DNA of 64,000 nt. Origin: JACMLD01 sp044227095 (GTDB lineage Bacteria; Bacteroidota; Bacteroidia; Chitinophagales; Chitinophagaceae). The DNA is taken from positions 1,302,001 through 1,366,000 of the forward strand of contig JBGAFV010000001.1 in the NCBI GenBank assembly GCA_044227095.1. The letters run 5' to 3'. A model generated the notes under the pieces. The model searched no databases. It was not told the origin of the DNA and worked only from the letters and a program-made list of their open reading frames with translations. The first letter of the stretch is position 1, and each line of letters opens with the position of its first letter. Position numbers and translations under genes: made by a program. Shown piece by piece: positions 1 through 9,282 of the stretch.

Positions 1-1
1 A

Positions 2-397
2 GGCGTATTGTTAATTTCTGCAATTCTTGCTACGCTTGGTTTATATTTATTAGGCCATTCAACAGGCAATATGCTTTTTGTTGGCGCTTTAGTATTTGGA
101 ATGGGCGTATGTTATTTCTGGCCAACCATGATTGGTTTTGTATCAGAAAACCTGCCTGAAACAGGTGCAGTTGGTTTAAACTTTATGGGTGCAGCAGGAA
201 TGTTTGCCGTGTCTTTGTATATGATTTTTATGGGCGGTTACTATGATAAATTACAACAGAGTAAATCGCCAACCGAAGCCGGACGTGACATAATTAATGT
301 AACCATGATAATACCAATTATACTGGTAATAGCTTTTACAGGTTTGTTTTTTTATATGAAAACTCAAAAACAGAAAAAGTCATTGGTTACCGCGTAA
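2..397 (+). CDS. MFS transporter, C-terminal part (5' truncated by window edge)
   Basis: This open frame enters from the left edge and ends at TAA 395-397, giving 132 residues. It contains about four hydrophobic membrane segments separated by short loops, ending in a lysine-rich cytoplasmic tail, as at the C-terminus of a 12-TM major facilitator. A Trp-Pro followed by a conserved loop (near the fourth line of sequence) resembles the second half of sugar/nucleoside MFS permeases of Bacteroidota. The next gene, an exported sugar-isomerase-like protein, starts 33 bp downstream on the same strand, so it probably belongs to the sugar-oxidation cluster and imports its product. Substrate cannot be read from this fragment. 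Confidence 0.75.
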   Translation, partial: GVLLISAILATLGLYLLGHSTGNMLFVGALVFGMGVCYFWPTMIGFVSENLPETGAVGLNFMGAAGMFAVSLYMIFMGGYYDKLQQSKSPTEAGRDIINVTMIIPIILVIAFTGLFFYMKTQKQKKSLVTA

Positions 398-430
398 ACT
401 GTTCAGGCATTCATTTTTTAATCTTCAATT

Positions 431-1339
431 ATGCCATCAAAACAAACCCGTCGTTCTGCATTAAAAAATATGCTTGCCGGCACCGCTGCCATTGGGGCTT
501 CTTCCATTTTGCCCGCTATGGCTTCAGACGAACAACATTCAGAAAAATCATCTGCTTTGAAATTTAAAGGAAATATCAACCACTCGGTTTGCCAGTGGTG
601 TTACGGATTTGTAACACTGGAAGAATTGTGCAAAGAAGTAAAAAGCATTGGCTTTAGCGCCATAGATCTTATTGCGCCTAAAGACTGGCCTATACTACAG
701 CAATATGGCATATACAGCTCCATGTGCTATCATGGTGGTAAGGTTAGTTTAACCAATGGTTTTAACCGCACTGAGTTTCACGATCAACTGGTGAAAGATT
801 ATACAGAAACCATTCCGCTAATGGCAAAAGCGGGTTATAAAAATCTCATTTGCTTTAGCGGCAACCGCGGCGGAATGGATGATGAAACAGGTTTTAAAAA
901 CTGTGTAACAGGCCTGCAAAAAATTTTGCCGCTGGCAGAAAAACACGGTGTTATTATACAGATGGAATTGCTGAACAGCAAGGTAGATCACAAAGATTAT
1001 ATGTGCGATAAAACTGCCTGGGGCGTTGAGCTTTGCAAACGAACCGGTTCAGAAAACTTTAAACTGCTGTACGATATCTATCATATGCAGATTGACGAAG
1101 GCGATGTTATCAGAACAATAAAAGACAATCACCAGTATATTGGTCATTACCATACTGCGGGTGTGCCTGGCCGTCATGAAATAAACGAAAGCCAGGAATT
1201 GTACTATCCGGCTATTATGCAGGCGATAATTGATACTGGTTTTAAAGATTATGTAGCACAGGAATTTATACCAACAGGAAAAGAAACAAAAGATAAAATG
1301 GCTGCACTTAAACAAGCGGTAAAAACTTGTGATGTGTAG
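431..1339 (+). CDS. Exported hydroxypyruvate-isomerase-like TIM-barrel protein
   Basis: A 302-residue protein of the xylose-isomerase-like TIM-barrel superfamily, close to hydroxypyruvate isomerase (Hyi). The N-terminus has a twin-arginine signal (TRRSALK around residue 6, then a hydrophobic stretch ending at an AMA-type cleavage site near residue 31), so it should act outside the cytoplasm. Family hallmarks are the metal-site strand MELLNSK, the segment LLYDIYHMQIDEGD and the HYHTAGVPGRHE loop near the C-terminus. Classical Hyi is cytosolic. An exported relative beside GMC dehydrogenases more likely processes keto-sugars made by them, but the exact reaction is inference. Confidence 0.8.
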   Translation: MPSKQTRRSALKNMLAGTAAIGASSILPAMASDEQHSEKSSALKFKGNINHSVCQWCYGFVTLEELCKEVKSIGFSAIDLIAPKDWPILQQYGIYSSMCYHGGKVSLTNGFNRTEFHDQLVKDYTETIPLMAKAGYKNLICFSGNRGGMDDETGFKNCVTGLQKILPLAEKHGVIIQMELLNSKVDHKDYMCDKTAWGVELCKRTGSENFKLLYDIYHMQIDEGDVIRTIKDNHQYIGHYHTAGVPGRHEINESQELYYPAIMQAIIDTGFKDYVAQEFIPTGKETKDKMAALKQAVKTCDV

Positions 1340-1348
1340 GGAAGCCAC

Positions 1349-1487
1349 AACTATTAGCTTCTAGCCGCAAGTTGGTCGCTATTAGTTTTAGATTGCTTTA
1401 CTTAAAACTAAGCCTCTTTATTACTGAATCATTAGAACCAACAAAACAAACGCTTGCGGCTTGCCGCCAGCAACTAAAAAACTTAAA
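1349..1487. repeat. Diverged inverted heptad-repeat spacer before GMC gene 1
   Basis: The spacer between the TIM-barrel gene and the first GMC gene is a weathered version of the spacers between later GMC genes. AGCT/AGCC/AGTT words occur at 1356, 1363, 1370 and 1384, in 7-bp phase. An opposite-orientation block (CTTGCGGCTTGCCGCC) lies just before the start codon. A longer in-frame extension of GMC1 starting at 1372 would run through this repeat and is not accepted as coding. Confidence 0.6.
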
Positions 1488-1488
1488 T

Positions 1489-3261
1489 ATGGCAGACAAT
1501 ACGTACGACGCAATTGTAATTGGAAGCGGCATTAGTGGCGGATGGGCCGCAAAGGAACTTTGTGAAAAAGGATTGAAAACAATTATGCTGGAACGCGGAA
1601 GAGATATAAAGCATGTTGTTGATTATGCAAGTGCTAATAAAGATCCCTGGGATTTTCCTCACCGTGGTGGCCGCACACAGCAAATGATAAAAGACTATCC
1701 TGTTCTTAAAAGAGATTACCCGCTTAATGAAACCAATCTCGATTATTGGTGCAGCGATAAAGACAGTCCCTATACAGAAGTAAAACGTTTCGACTGGTTT
1801 CGTGGTTACCATGTAGGCGGCCGCTCGCTTATGTGGGGAAGGCAAAGTTATCGCTGGAGCGATTTTGATTTTGAAGCCAATGCCAAAGATGGTATCGCTA
1901 TAGACTGGCCGCTGCGTTATAATGAAATAGCGCCGTGGTATGATTATGTTGAGAAATTCGCTGGCATCAACGGCTCTCATGAAAATATGCCGCAATTGCC
2001 CGATGGTCAGTTTCTTCCTGCTATGGAAATGAACTGCGTTGAAAAAGACGTGGCTGCAAGAATGAATGCACATTACGATCCTAAAATGTTCCGCCGTATA
2101 ATTATGGGCCGCAGTGCCAATCTAACGGTGGCGCATGAGGGAAGAACAAATTGCCAGTACCGCGATAAATGCTGGCTGGGTTGTCCGTTTGGTGCCTACT
2201 TCAGCACACAATCTTCTACATTGCCGGCAGCAGTAAAAACGGGTAACCTTACACTGCGTCCGTGGAGCATCGTTACAAAAATTTTATACGATAAGGATAA
2301 GAAAAGAGCTACAGGTGTAGAAATACTGGATGGGGAAAGCATGAAAACCTACACGTACTATGCAAAAATAATTTTCCTCAATGCGTCTACATTAAACTCT
2401 GCGTGGATATTAATGAACTCTGCTACTGATATATGGCCCGATGGTTTGGGCAGCAGCAGTGGCGAATTGGGCCATAATATTATGGACCACCACCTGGGTG
2501 TTGGCGCAAGCGGAAAAGTAGAAGGTTACGAAGACAAATATTATTTCGGACGCCGTGCAAACGGTCCTTACATTCCCCGCTATAGAAATTTGTTTGGAGA
2601 TAAAAGAGATTACCTGCGTGGCTTTGGTTACCAGGGTGGCGCAAGCCGCCAGGGATGGGGAGATCATATTCCTGAATTAACAATAGGCGGTGCATTTAAA
2701 GATGCTATGACAGAACCCGGTGGATGGAGCATGGGCTTTGGTGGTTTTGGTGAAACATTGCCTTACCACGAAAACAGGATCTACATTGATAAAACTTTGT
2801 ACGGAGATAAAACGGAAATATTTAAAGACCCTATAATGGGCAGGGAAATAGAAAGACCTGTAGCAGATAAAAGCGGAAAACAACGTGTAGATAAATGGGG
2901 ACTGAGTGTTCTTGCATTTGATGTAGAATACAAAGAGAATGAAAAGAAGATGCGCAAGGATATGCTGAATGATGCTGTTGAAATGCTTACAGTGGCCGGC
3001 GTTAAAGATGTAAAAGGTTGGGAAGGAGATGGTACATTGGGAAGAGGTATACACGAAATGGGTTCTGCACGTATGGGCAAGGATCCCAAAACATCTGTTA
3101 CCAATAAATTCAACCAGGTGTGGGATGCGCCAAATGTTTTTGTAACTGATGGATCATTTATGACCTCAGCAGCATGTCAAAATCCATCGCTTACTTATAT
3201 GGCGTTTACTGCAAGGGCTGTAGATCATGCAGTGAGTGAGTTGAAGAAAGGAAATCTATAA
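1489..3261 (+). CDS. GMC-family FAD dehydrogenase, paralog 1 of 6
   Basis: A 590-residue GMC oxidoreductase, predicted to oxidise a sugar or glycoside hydroxyl and pass electrons to a carrier rather than oxygen. The FAD Rossmann motif GSGISGG is at residues 12-18. Cys222, Cys228 and Cys232 (C-x5-C-x3-C-P-F-G) match the 3Fe-4S ligand region of bacterial FAD-glucose dehydrogenase. The C-terminal active site has His522 (IHEMGSARMG) and Asn565 (QNPSLT). The ATG at 1489 is chosen because the alternative start at 1372 lies in a repeat and adds 39 unrelated residues. It has no signal peptide, and unlike its paralogs lacks the MPGDSLN-type N-terminal tail. It shares with paralog 2 an insertion near residues 437-460. 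Confidence 0.92.
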   Translation: MADNTYDAIVIGSGISGGWAAKELCEKGLKTIMLERGRDIKHVVDYASANKDPWDFPHRGGRTQQMIKDYPVLKRDYPLNETNLDYWCSDKDSPYTEVKRFDWFRGYHVGGRSLMWGRQSYRWSDFDFEANAKDGIAIDWPLRYNEIAPWYDYVEKFAGINGSHENMPQLPDGQFLPAMEMNCVEKDVAARMNAHYDPKMFRRIIMGRSANLTVAHEGRTNCQYRDKCWLGCPFGAYFSTQSSTLPAAVKTGNLTLRPWSIVTKILYDKDKKRATGVEILDGESMKTYTYYAKIIFLNASTLNSAWILMNSATDIWPDGLGSSSGELGHNIMDHHLGVGASGKVEGYEDKYYFGRRANGPYIPRYRNLFGDKRDYLRGFGYQGGASRQGWGDHIPELTIGGAFKDAMTEPGGWSMGFGGFGETLPYHENRIYIDKTLYGDKTEIFKDPIMGREIERPVADKSGKQRVDKWGLSVLAFDVEYKENEKKMRKDMLNDAVEMLTVAGVKDVKGWEGDGTLGRGIHEMGSARMGKDPKTSVTNKFNQVWDAPNVFVTDGSFMTSAACQNPSLTYMAFTARAVDHAVSELKKGNL

Positions 3262-3263
3262 TC

Positions 3264-3478
3264 GTTAGCTATTAGCTACAAGCTGCTGGCTAGCGGTTAT
3301 TTGGTAAGTGTGAATACAAGGGTTATTGTTCAAGTTTTTGGAATACTGATGGATGATAAGAAAGCTATTAGCTGCAAGCAACAAGCTTTAGCTGATAACT
3401 AAGTATGACTAACAATAAAAAATTTACTAACGAAACAAAGCTTGCAGCTAATCACTACCAACTTGTAGCTTTCTTACT
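3264..3478. repeat. Full-length GMC spacer with inverted heptad repeats
   Basis: AGCT-type words occur at 3267, 3274, 3281 and 3288 (period 7). A middle segment follows, with a second forward block at about 3364-3393. The core GATAACTAAGTATGACTAAC leads into an AT-rich stretch, then an inverted block (GCTTGCAGCTAA, CAACTTGTAGCT). The same order is seen in the 9003-9228 spacer, showing that gene plus spacer was the duplicated unit. The blocks can pair into long RNA hairpins. Confidence 0.8.
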
Positions 3479-3509
3479 GCAATCGATTACATAAATAAAA
3501 ACATATGCT

Positions 3510-5318
3510 ATGCCAGGAGATTCACTAAATGTAAACAACAAAGCAAAAGATCAAAACACTTTTGATGCAATTGTAATTGGCTCTGGTATCAGTGGTGGTT
3601 GGGCAGCAAAAGAACTTACAGAAAAAGGATTGAAAGTATTGTTGCTTGAACGTGGCCGCGACCTTGTACATGTAAAAGATTATGTAAACGCAACAAAAGA
3701 CCCGTGGGAGTTTGCGCACCGTGGCAAGATGCGTACCGTGCAAATGGAAAAAGATTATCCCGCATTAAAAAGAGATTATCCTTTAAGTGAAGCTAATCTT
3801 GATTACTGGTGCAGCGACAAAGAAAGCCCCTATACAGAAATAAAACGGTTCGACTGGTTTCGTGGCTACCATGTAGGTGGCCGTTCGCTAATGTGGGGAA
3901 GACAAAGCTATCGCCTTAGTGATTTGGATTTTGAAGCCAACGCTAAAGAAGGCATTGCTATAGACTGGCCTGTTCGCTATAATGAAATAGCACCGTGGTA
4001 CGATTATGCAGAAAAATTTGCAGGCATCAGCGGTTCAAAAGAAGGGTTGCCGGAATTGCCCGATGGACAGTTTCTTCCACCAATGGATATGACATGCGTA
4101 GAGAAAGATGTGTCTGCCCGTATAAAAGAACATTATAAAGGTGTTCGTAAAATGATTATTGGCCGTGTTGCCAATCTAACGGCACCGCACAATGGAAGAA
4201 CCAATTGCCAGTTCAGGAACAAATGCGCATTGGGCTGCCCCTTCGGCGCTTACTTCAGCACACAATCTTCTACATTGCCAGCAGCAGTAAAAACAGGCAA
4301 TCTTACACTTCGTCCATGGAGTATCGTTACAAAAATTTTATACGATAAAGACAAGAAAAAAGCAACCGGTGTAGAAATACTGGACGGAGAAAACAACAAA
4401 ACATACACTTACAACGCAAAAATAATTTTTGTAAATGCTTCTTCATTAAACTCCGCCTGGGTATTAATGAATTCTGCTACGGATATCTGGCCCGATGGCT
4501 TGGGTAGCAGCAGTGGTGAGCTAGGCCATAATGTAATGGACCATCACCTGGGCGTTGGCGCAAGCGGGCATGTAGATGGTTACGAAGACAAATATTATTT
4601 CGGCCGCCGTGCAAACGGTGTTTATATTCCGCGTTATAGAAACTTCTTTGGAGATAAAAGAGATTACCTGCGTGGCTTTGGTTACCAGGGTGGCGGAAGC
4701 CGCGAAGGCTATAGCCGCTCTATGGAAGAATTGGCTATTGGCGCAGCGTTTAAAGACGCACTAACAGAACCAGGTTCGTGGACAATGAACATTGGTGGCT
4801 TTGGTGAAACATTGCCTTACCACGAAAACAGAATTTATCTAGATAAAGCATTGTATGGAGATAAGATGGAACAATTTAATGATCCTATTACAGGAAGAGA
4901 TTTAGGCATGCGCCCTGTGCCCGATAAAAATGGCAAACAAAGATTAGATAAATGGGGATTGCCCATTCTTGCTATGGATATAGAATATAAAGAGAACGAA
5001 AAGAAGATGCGCAAAGACATGCTGAATGATGCCATAGAAATGCTGGAAGCTGCCGGGGTGAAAAATGTAAAAGGCCGCGATGGTGATGGAACACTTGGAC
5101 GTGGCATACATGAAATGGGTACTGCACGTATGGGCAAAGATCCTAAAACATCTGTGCTTAATAAATTTAACCAGGTATGGGATGCGCCAAATGTATTTGT
5201 AACCGACGGATCGTTTATGACATCTGCATCCTGTGTAAACCCATCATTAACCTATATGGCATTTACAGCAAGGGCAGCAGATCATGCAGTTAGTGAGTTG
5301 AAGAAAGGAAATTTGTGA
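3510..5318 (+). CDS. GMC-family FAD dehydrogenase, paralog 2 of 6
   Basis: A 602-residue GMC dehydrogenase starting with the tail MPGDSLNVNN, then the FAD motif GSGISGG near residue 24. It keeps the C-x5-C-x3-C cluster (NCQFRNKCALGCPFG, around residue 234), the active-site IHEMGTARMG and the terminal NPSLTYMA with its Asn. From about residue 75 onward it is closest to paralog 1, sharing long near-identical DNA stretches (for example around 4250-4360 versus 2200-2310) and the insertion before the C-terminal domain. Its first 70 residues (KELTEKGLKV) instead resemble paralog 3, so it looks like a mosaic. There is no signal peptide. Substrate is unknown. Confidence 0.92.
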   Translation: MPGDSLNVNNKAKDQNTFDAIVIGSGISGGWAAKELTEKGLKVLLLERGRDLVHVKDYVNATKDPWEFAHRGKMRTVQMEKDYPALKRDYPLSEANLDYWCSDKESPYTEIKRFDWFRGYHVGGRSLMWGRQSYRLSDLDFEANAKEGIAIDWPVRYNEIAPWYDYAEKFAGISGSKEGLPELPDGQFLPPMDMTCVEKDVSARIKEHYKGVRKMIIGRVANLTAPHNGRTNCQFRNKCALGCPFGAYFSTQSSTLPAAVKTGNLTLRPWSIVTKILYDKDKKKATGVEILDGENNKTYTYNAKIIFVNASSLNSAWVLMNSATDIWPDGLGSSSGELGHNVMDHHLGVGASGHVDGYEDKYYFGRRANGVYIPRYRNFFGDKRDYLRGFGYQGGGSREGYSRSMEELAIGAAFKDALTEPGSWTMNIGGFGETLPYHENRIYLDKALYGDKMEQFNDPITGRDLGMRPVPDKNGKQRLDKWGLPILAMDIEYKENEKKMRKDMLNDAIEMLEAAGVKNVKGRDGDGTLGRGIHEMGTARMGKDPKTSVLNKFNQVWDAPNVFVTDGSFMTSASCVNPSLTYMAFTARAADHAVSELKKGNL

Positions 5319-5319
5319 G

Positions 5320-5441
5320 GAAGCTACTAGCTATTAGCTGTAAGAGACAGGCTTTAGCTGATAACTAAGTATGACTAACAATAAAAAATTTACTAACGAA
5401 ACAAAACTTGCAGCTTGTAGCTAACAACTTGTAGCTAATAG
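5320..5441. repeat. Shortened GMC spacer with inverted heptad repeats
   Basis: A short version of the 3264-3478 spacer. The AGCTATT heptads are followed by the same core (5358-5400, nearly identical to 3391-3440), then an inverted AGCTTGTAGCTAACAACTTG-like block. The first half of the long spacer is missing, consistent with recombination between repeat blocks. Confidence 0.8.
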
Positions 5442-5477
5442 CTCAGTTATATAAAACAAATCAAACAATAATACTCT

Positions 5478-7193
5478 ATGCCCGGCGATTCTCTCAACAT
5501 CAACAACAAAGCCACAGCACAAAATACTTTTGATGCCATAGTAATAGGATCTGGTATTAGTGGCGGATGGGCTGCAAAAGAATTAACCGAAAGAGGGTTA
5601 AAAGTATTGATGCTTGAACGCGGCAGAAACTTTGAGCACATCAAAGATTATAAATCTGCAACAAAAGATCCGTGGGATTTAGAACACCGCGGAACAGTTA
5701 CAAGAGAGAGTTTAAAAAACCGTCCCGTTATTGCACGCACATGGGGCAAAAGCGAACCTATTATAGATTATTGGGTGCAGGACAATGATGCACCTTATCA
5801 TGAAATAAAGCCGTTCAGATGGTGGAGGGCTTACCAGTTGGGTGGCCGTTCTATTTTATGGGGAAGACAAAGTTATCGCTGGAGCGATCTTGATTTTGAA
5901 GCCAACGCAAAAGACGGTTGGGCAATTGACTGGCCTATACGTTACCGTGATATTGCACCCTGGTATGACCATGTAGAGAAACACATCGGCGTAAGCGGTT
6001 CAAAAGAAGGATTGGCACACCTACCCGACGGACAATTTCTTCCACCAATGGATATGACCTGCGTAGAAAAAGATGTTGCCGAGAGAATTAAAGCAAAATG
6101 GCCGGGTAAACGATATATGTTTATTGGACGTGTTGCAAATTTAACTGCACCCGTTCCGGGAAGAACACAATGCCAGTTCCGCAACCGTTGCTGGGAAGGT
6201 TGCCAGTTTGGTGGATACTTCAGCACACAGTCTTCTACACTGCCTGCAGCAAAGGCAACCGGCAATCTAACTGTTCGTCCATGGAGCATTGCATCAAAAA
6301 TTATTTACGATAAGGATACAAAAAAAGCAAAAGGTGTAGAAGTTGTAGATGCCGAGAATAATAAAACATACGAATTCTATTCTAAAATTGTTTTCGTAAA
6401 TGCCTCTGCGTTAAATAGCGCCTGGGTATTGATGAATTCTGCTACTGATATATGGCCTGAAGGTTTGGGAAGTGCAAGCGGAGAATTGGGTCACAACATA
6501 ATGGATCATCATTACAACCTGCATGCATCTGGCACAGTAGAAGGTTATGAAGACAAATATTATTTCGGTCGCCGTGCCAATGGTATTTATATTCCACGCT
6601 TTGTAAACATGAATGGCGACAAAAGAGATTACCTGCGTGGATTTGGTTTCCAGGGCGCTGGCAGTCGCCAAAGCTGGAACCGCGAAATAGCAGAATACAG
6701 TATAGGTGCTAATTTCAAAGATGCATTAACAGAACCCGGTCAATGGACGATGGGTATTGGCGGCTTTGGAGAATTACTGCCGCACCACGATAATACCATC
6801 AGCCTTGATAAAGAAAGAAAAGATAAATGGGGATTGCCTATACTGGCAATGAATGCTGTGTTGCAGGAGAATGAATTAAAAATGCGCAAAGATATTTTGA
6901 TAGAAGCTGCAGCCATGTTGGATGCTGCCGGCGTAAAAAACATTACAACAAATGATGGTGGCCACGAAATAGGCGATGGTATACATGAAATGGGTAGTGC
7001 AAGAATGGGTAAAGATCCAAAAACATCTGTGCTTAATGAACACAACCAGGTTTGGGATGCTAAGAATGTATTTCTAACAGATGGCGCTTGTATGACTTCA
7101 TCATCATGCGTAAACCCTTCGCTTACTTATATGGCGCTTACAGCAAGGGCAGCAAATTTTGCAGCAGATGAATTGAAGAAAGGAAACATCTAG
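5478..7193 (+). CDS. GMC-family FAD dehydrogenase, paralog 3 of 6
   Basis: A 571-residue GMC dehydrogenase with tail MPGDSLNINN, FAD motif GSGISGG, C-x5-C-x3-C cluster (QCQFRNRCWEGCQFG; the usual Pro after the last Cys is Gln here), active-site IHEMGSARMG and NPSLTYMA. It is the most distinct of the first three: WRAYQLGGRSILWGRQ replaces the RGYHVGGRSLMWGRQ found in others, next to the substrate/FAD region. It lacks the roughly 20-residue insertion of paralogs 1 and 2, so it may accept a different substrate. The 40 bp before its ATG are nearly identical to those before paralog 5. No export signal is present. Confidence 0.92.
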   Translation: MPGDSLNINNKATAQNTFDAIVIGSGISGGWAAKELTERGLKVLMLERGRNFEHIKDYKSATKDPWDLEHRGTVTRESLKNRPVIARTWGKSEPIIDYWVQDNDAPYHEIKPFRWWRAYQLGGRSILWGRQSYRWSDLDFEANAKDGWAIDWPIRYRDIAPWYDHVEKHIGVSGSKEGLAHLPDGQFLPPMDMTCVEKDVAERIKAKWPGKRYMFIGRVANLTAPVPGRTQCQFRNRCWEGCQFGGYFSTQSSTLPAAKATGNLTVRPWSIASKIIYDKDTKKAKGVEVVDAENNKTYEFYSKIVFVNASALNSAWVLMNSATDIWPEGLGSASGELGHNIMDHHYNLHASGTVEGYEDKYYFGRRANGIYIPRFVNMNGDKRDYLRGFGFQGAGSRQSWNREIAEYSIGANFKDALTEPGQWTMGIGGFGELLPHHDNTISLDKERKDKWGLPILAMNAVLQENELKMRKDILIEAAAMLDAAGVKNITTNDGGHEIGDGIHEMGSARMGKDPKTSVLNEHNQVWDAKNVFLTDGACMTSSSCVNPSLTYMALTARAANFAADELKKGNI

Positions 7194-7295
7194 CTGTAAG
7201 CGACAAGCGCTTAGCTGATATGCTAAATATGAGTAGTATAAAATTTAATAACGAAACAAAACTTGCAGCTTGTAGCTAAAAACTTGCAGCTTAAC
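7194..7295. repeat. Shortest GMC spacer; inverted repeat block abuts the start codon
   Basis: Only 102 bp: a short forward block (GCGACAAGCGCTTAGCTGAT), the AT-rich core, then the inverted heptads ACTTGCAGCTTGTAGCTAAA and ACTTGCAGCTTAAC directly before the ATG at 7296. The translation-initiation region of paralog 4 is therefore made of repeat sequence. Confidence 0.8.
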
Positions 7296-9005
7296 ATGGG
7301 CGACACACTAAACATAAACAACAAAGCAGTAACGCAGAACACATACGATGCTATTGTAGTAGGCAGCGGCATTAGCGGCGGTTGGGCAGCTAAGGAACTT
7401 TGTGAAAAAGGATTGAAAACATTGGTGCTGGAACGCGGAAGAGATGTAAAACACATAAAAGATTATACAGGTACTAACCTGGATCCATGGGAACTTGAAC
7501 ATCATGGAGGTTCTACACTTAAAAACAGAACAGACAGTCCTATACAGAGCAAGTGCTATGCATATAATGAAGTATCTAAAAAGTTTTTTGTAAACGATTT
7601 GGAGAATCCATACACACAGGTAAAACCTTTCGATTGGGTGCGTGGCAACCATGTTGGCGGAAGAAGCTTAACATGGGGAAGACAATGCTACCGTTGGAGC
7701 GATGTAGATTTTAGCGCCAACGCAAAAGATGGTTTTGGTACAGACTGGCCTATACGTTACCGTGATATTGCTCCCTGGTACGATTATGTAGAGCCATTTG
7801 TTGGCATTAGCGGCTCTATAGAAAACTTACCACAATTGCCCGATGGAAAATTTTTGCCACCAATGGAAATGAACTGTCTTGAAAAACAGGTGGCCGAAAG
7901 AATAAAAAATGCTTTTACAGACGGAAGAAGAATAATCATTGGCCGCTCTGCTAATCATACAGCAAAATTGGGTGAACGTGGGCCTTGCCAGTTCAGGAGT
8001 AAATGCCACGAAGGTTGTCCGTTTGGCGGATACTTTAGCAGCAACTCGGCTACTTTACCTGCAGCAGCAAAAACCGGTAATCTTACACTAAGGCCTTTTT
8101 CTATTGTGCTGGAAGTATTGTACGATAAGGATACCAAAAAAGCAAAAGGCGTTCGCATACTGGATTCGGAAACAAATAAAACCGAAGACTATTTTGCAAA
8201 GATTGTTTTTATAAACGCTTCCACACTTGGCACCACGCATGTTTTACTCAATTCTGTATCGGAAGTATTTCCTAATGGATTGGGCAATACAAGCGGACAG
8301 GTAGGCCATAACTTAATGGATCATCATTATGGCGTTGGTGCCAATGGAGAGTCTGATGATTTTGCAGACAATTACACTTATGGCCGCAGGCCCAATGGCA
8401 TTTATGTACCACGTTTTAGAAATATAAATGAAGCAACCAAACAGAAAGATTATGTACGTGGCTTTGGCTACCAGGGTGGTGCCGGCCGCGGCAGAGTGTA
8501 TGTAGAAGAAGGCGTTGGCGCAGCATATAAAGATTCGCTTACAGAACCTGGCAAATGGTCTTTTGGAATTGGAAGCTGGGGAGAACACCTGCCTTATTAC
8601 GAAAACAAAGCCACGCTGAATAAAGATAAAAAAGATAAATGGGGATTGCCAACACTAAGCATAGACTGCGAGTTTAAAGCAAATGAAATGGCTATGCGCA
8701 AAGACATGATGAATAGCGCCGCAGAAATGCTGGAGAAAGCTGGTTTAAAAAACATCAGCACGTATGACAGTGCACTCAATCCGGGTTTCTGCATTCATGA
8801 AATGGGAACAGCGAGAATGGGAAAAGATCCAAAGACATCCGTACTCAATAGCAATAACCAGATGCACGATGTAAAAAATGTTTTTATAACTGATGGCGCA
8901 TGCATGGCTTCATCTGCCTGCCAGAACCCATCAATTACCTATATGGCTTTAACAGCAAGGGCAGCAGATTTTGCGGTGAAGGAATTGAAGAAAGGGAATA
9001 TTTAG
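7296..9005 (+). CDS. GMC-family FAD dehydrogenase, paralog 4 of 6
   Basis: A 569-residue GMC dehydrogenase. The ATG at 7296 (MGDTLNINNK) is preferred over 7263 because the extra 11 residues would be translated repeat and every paralog begins at this short tail. It shows FAD motif GSGISGG, C-x5-C-x3-C cluster (PCQFRSKCHEGCPFG), active-site IHEMGTARMG and C-terminal QNPSITYMA. With paralogs 5 and 6 it forms a subgroup carrying an FFVNDLENPYTQVKPFDW-type segment before the GGRSL motif. The coding DNA of its first 30 codons is almost identical to paralog 5, suggesting recent duplication or conversion. No signal peptide is visible. Confidence 0.92.
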   Translation: MGDTLNINNKAVTQNTYDAIVVGSGISGGWAAKELCEKGLKTLVLERGRDVKHIKDYTGTNLDPWELEHHGGSTLKNRTDSPIQSKCYAYNEVSKKFFVNDLENPYTQVKPFDWVRGNHVGGRSLTWGRQCYRWSDVDFSANAKDGFGTDWPIRYRDIAPWYDYVEPFVGISGSIENLPQLPDGKFLPPMEMNCLEKQVAERIKNAFTDGRRIIIGRSANHTAKLGERGPCQFRSKCHEGCPFGGYFSSNSATLPAAAKTGNLTLRPFSIVLEVLYDKDTKKAKGVRILDSETNKTEDYFAKIVFINASTLGTTHVLLNSVSEVFPNGLGNTSGQVGHNLMDHHYGVGANGESDDFADNYTYGRRPNGIYVPRFRNINEATKQKDYVRGFGYQGGAGRGRVYVEEGVGAAYKDSLTEPGKWSFGIGSWGEHLPYYENKATLNKDKKDKWGLPTLSIDCEFKANEMAMRKDMMNSAAEMLEKAGLKNISTYDSALNPGFCIHEMGTARMGKDPKTSVLNSNNQMHDVKNVFITDGACMASSACQNPSITYMALTARAADFAVKELKKGNI

Positions 9006-9228
9006 CTGTTAGCTATTAGCTGCAAGCTGCTAGTTAGCCGCTGTAGATGTAAATGCAAGATTTTTTGTTCAGGCTTTTGTAACACTGATGGATCCGAAGA
9101 GAGCTGCTAGTTATTAGCTGCAGGCGATAAGCGCTTAGCTGATATGTTAAACATGATTAGTATAAAAATTTAATAACGAACAAAACTTGCAGCTTGTGGC
9201 TAAAAACTTGTAGCTAATAGCAGCTAAA
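9003..9228. repeat. Full-length GMC spacer with inverted heptad repeats (second copy)
   Basis: Forward heptads AGCTGTT AGCTATT AGCTGCA AGCTGCT start at 9004. A middle segment alignable to 3300-3360 follows (both contain AACACTGATGGAT or a close variant). A second forward block, the core GATATGTTAAACATGATTAG and an inverted block ACTTGCAGCTTGTGGCTAAA come next. The remaining bases to 9282 match the leader of paralog 3. Confidence 0.8.
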
Positions 9229-9282
9229 CGTAAATAAGATTAAAAACTCAGTTATATAAAACAGATCAAACAATAACACTTT

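Noticed and set aside
1372..1488. In-frame N-terminal extension of GMC paralog 1
   Set aside because: It would translate the diverged repeat spacer, and all paralogs start close to the FAD motif.
1483..2073. 196-codon antisense frame inside GMC paralog 1 and similar antisense frames in the other GMC genes
   Set aside because: They are shadows of a strongly conserved coding strand, have no plausible domain, and are broken differently in each paralog.
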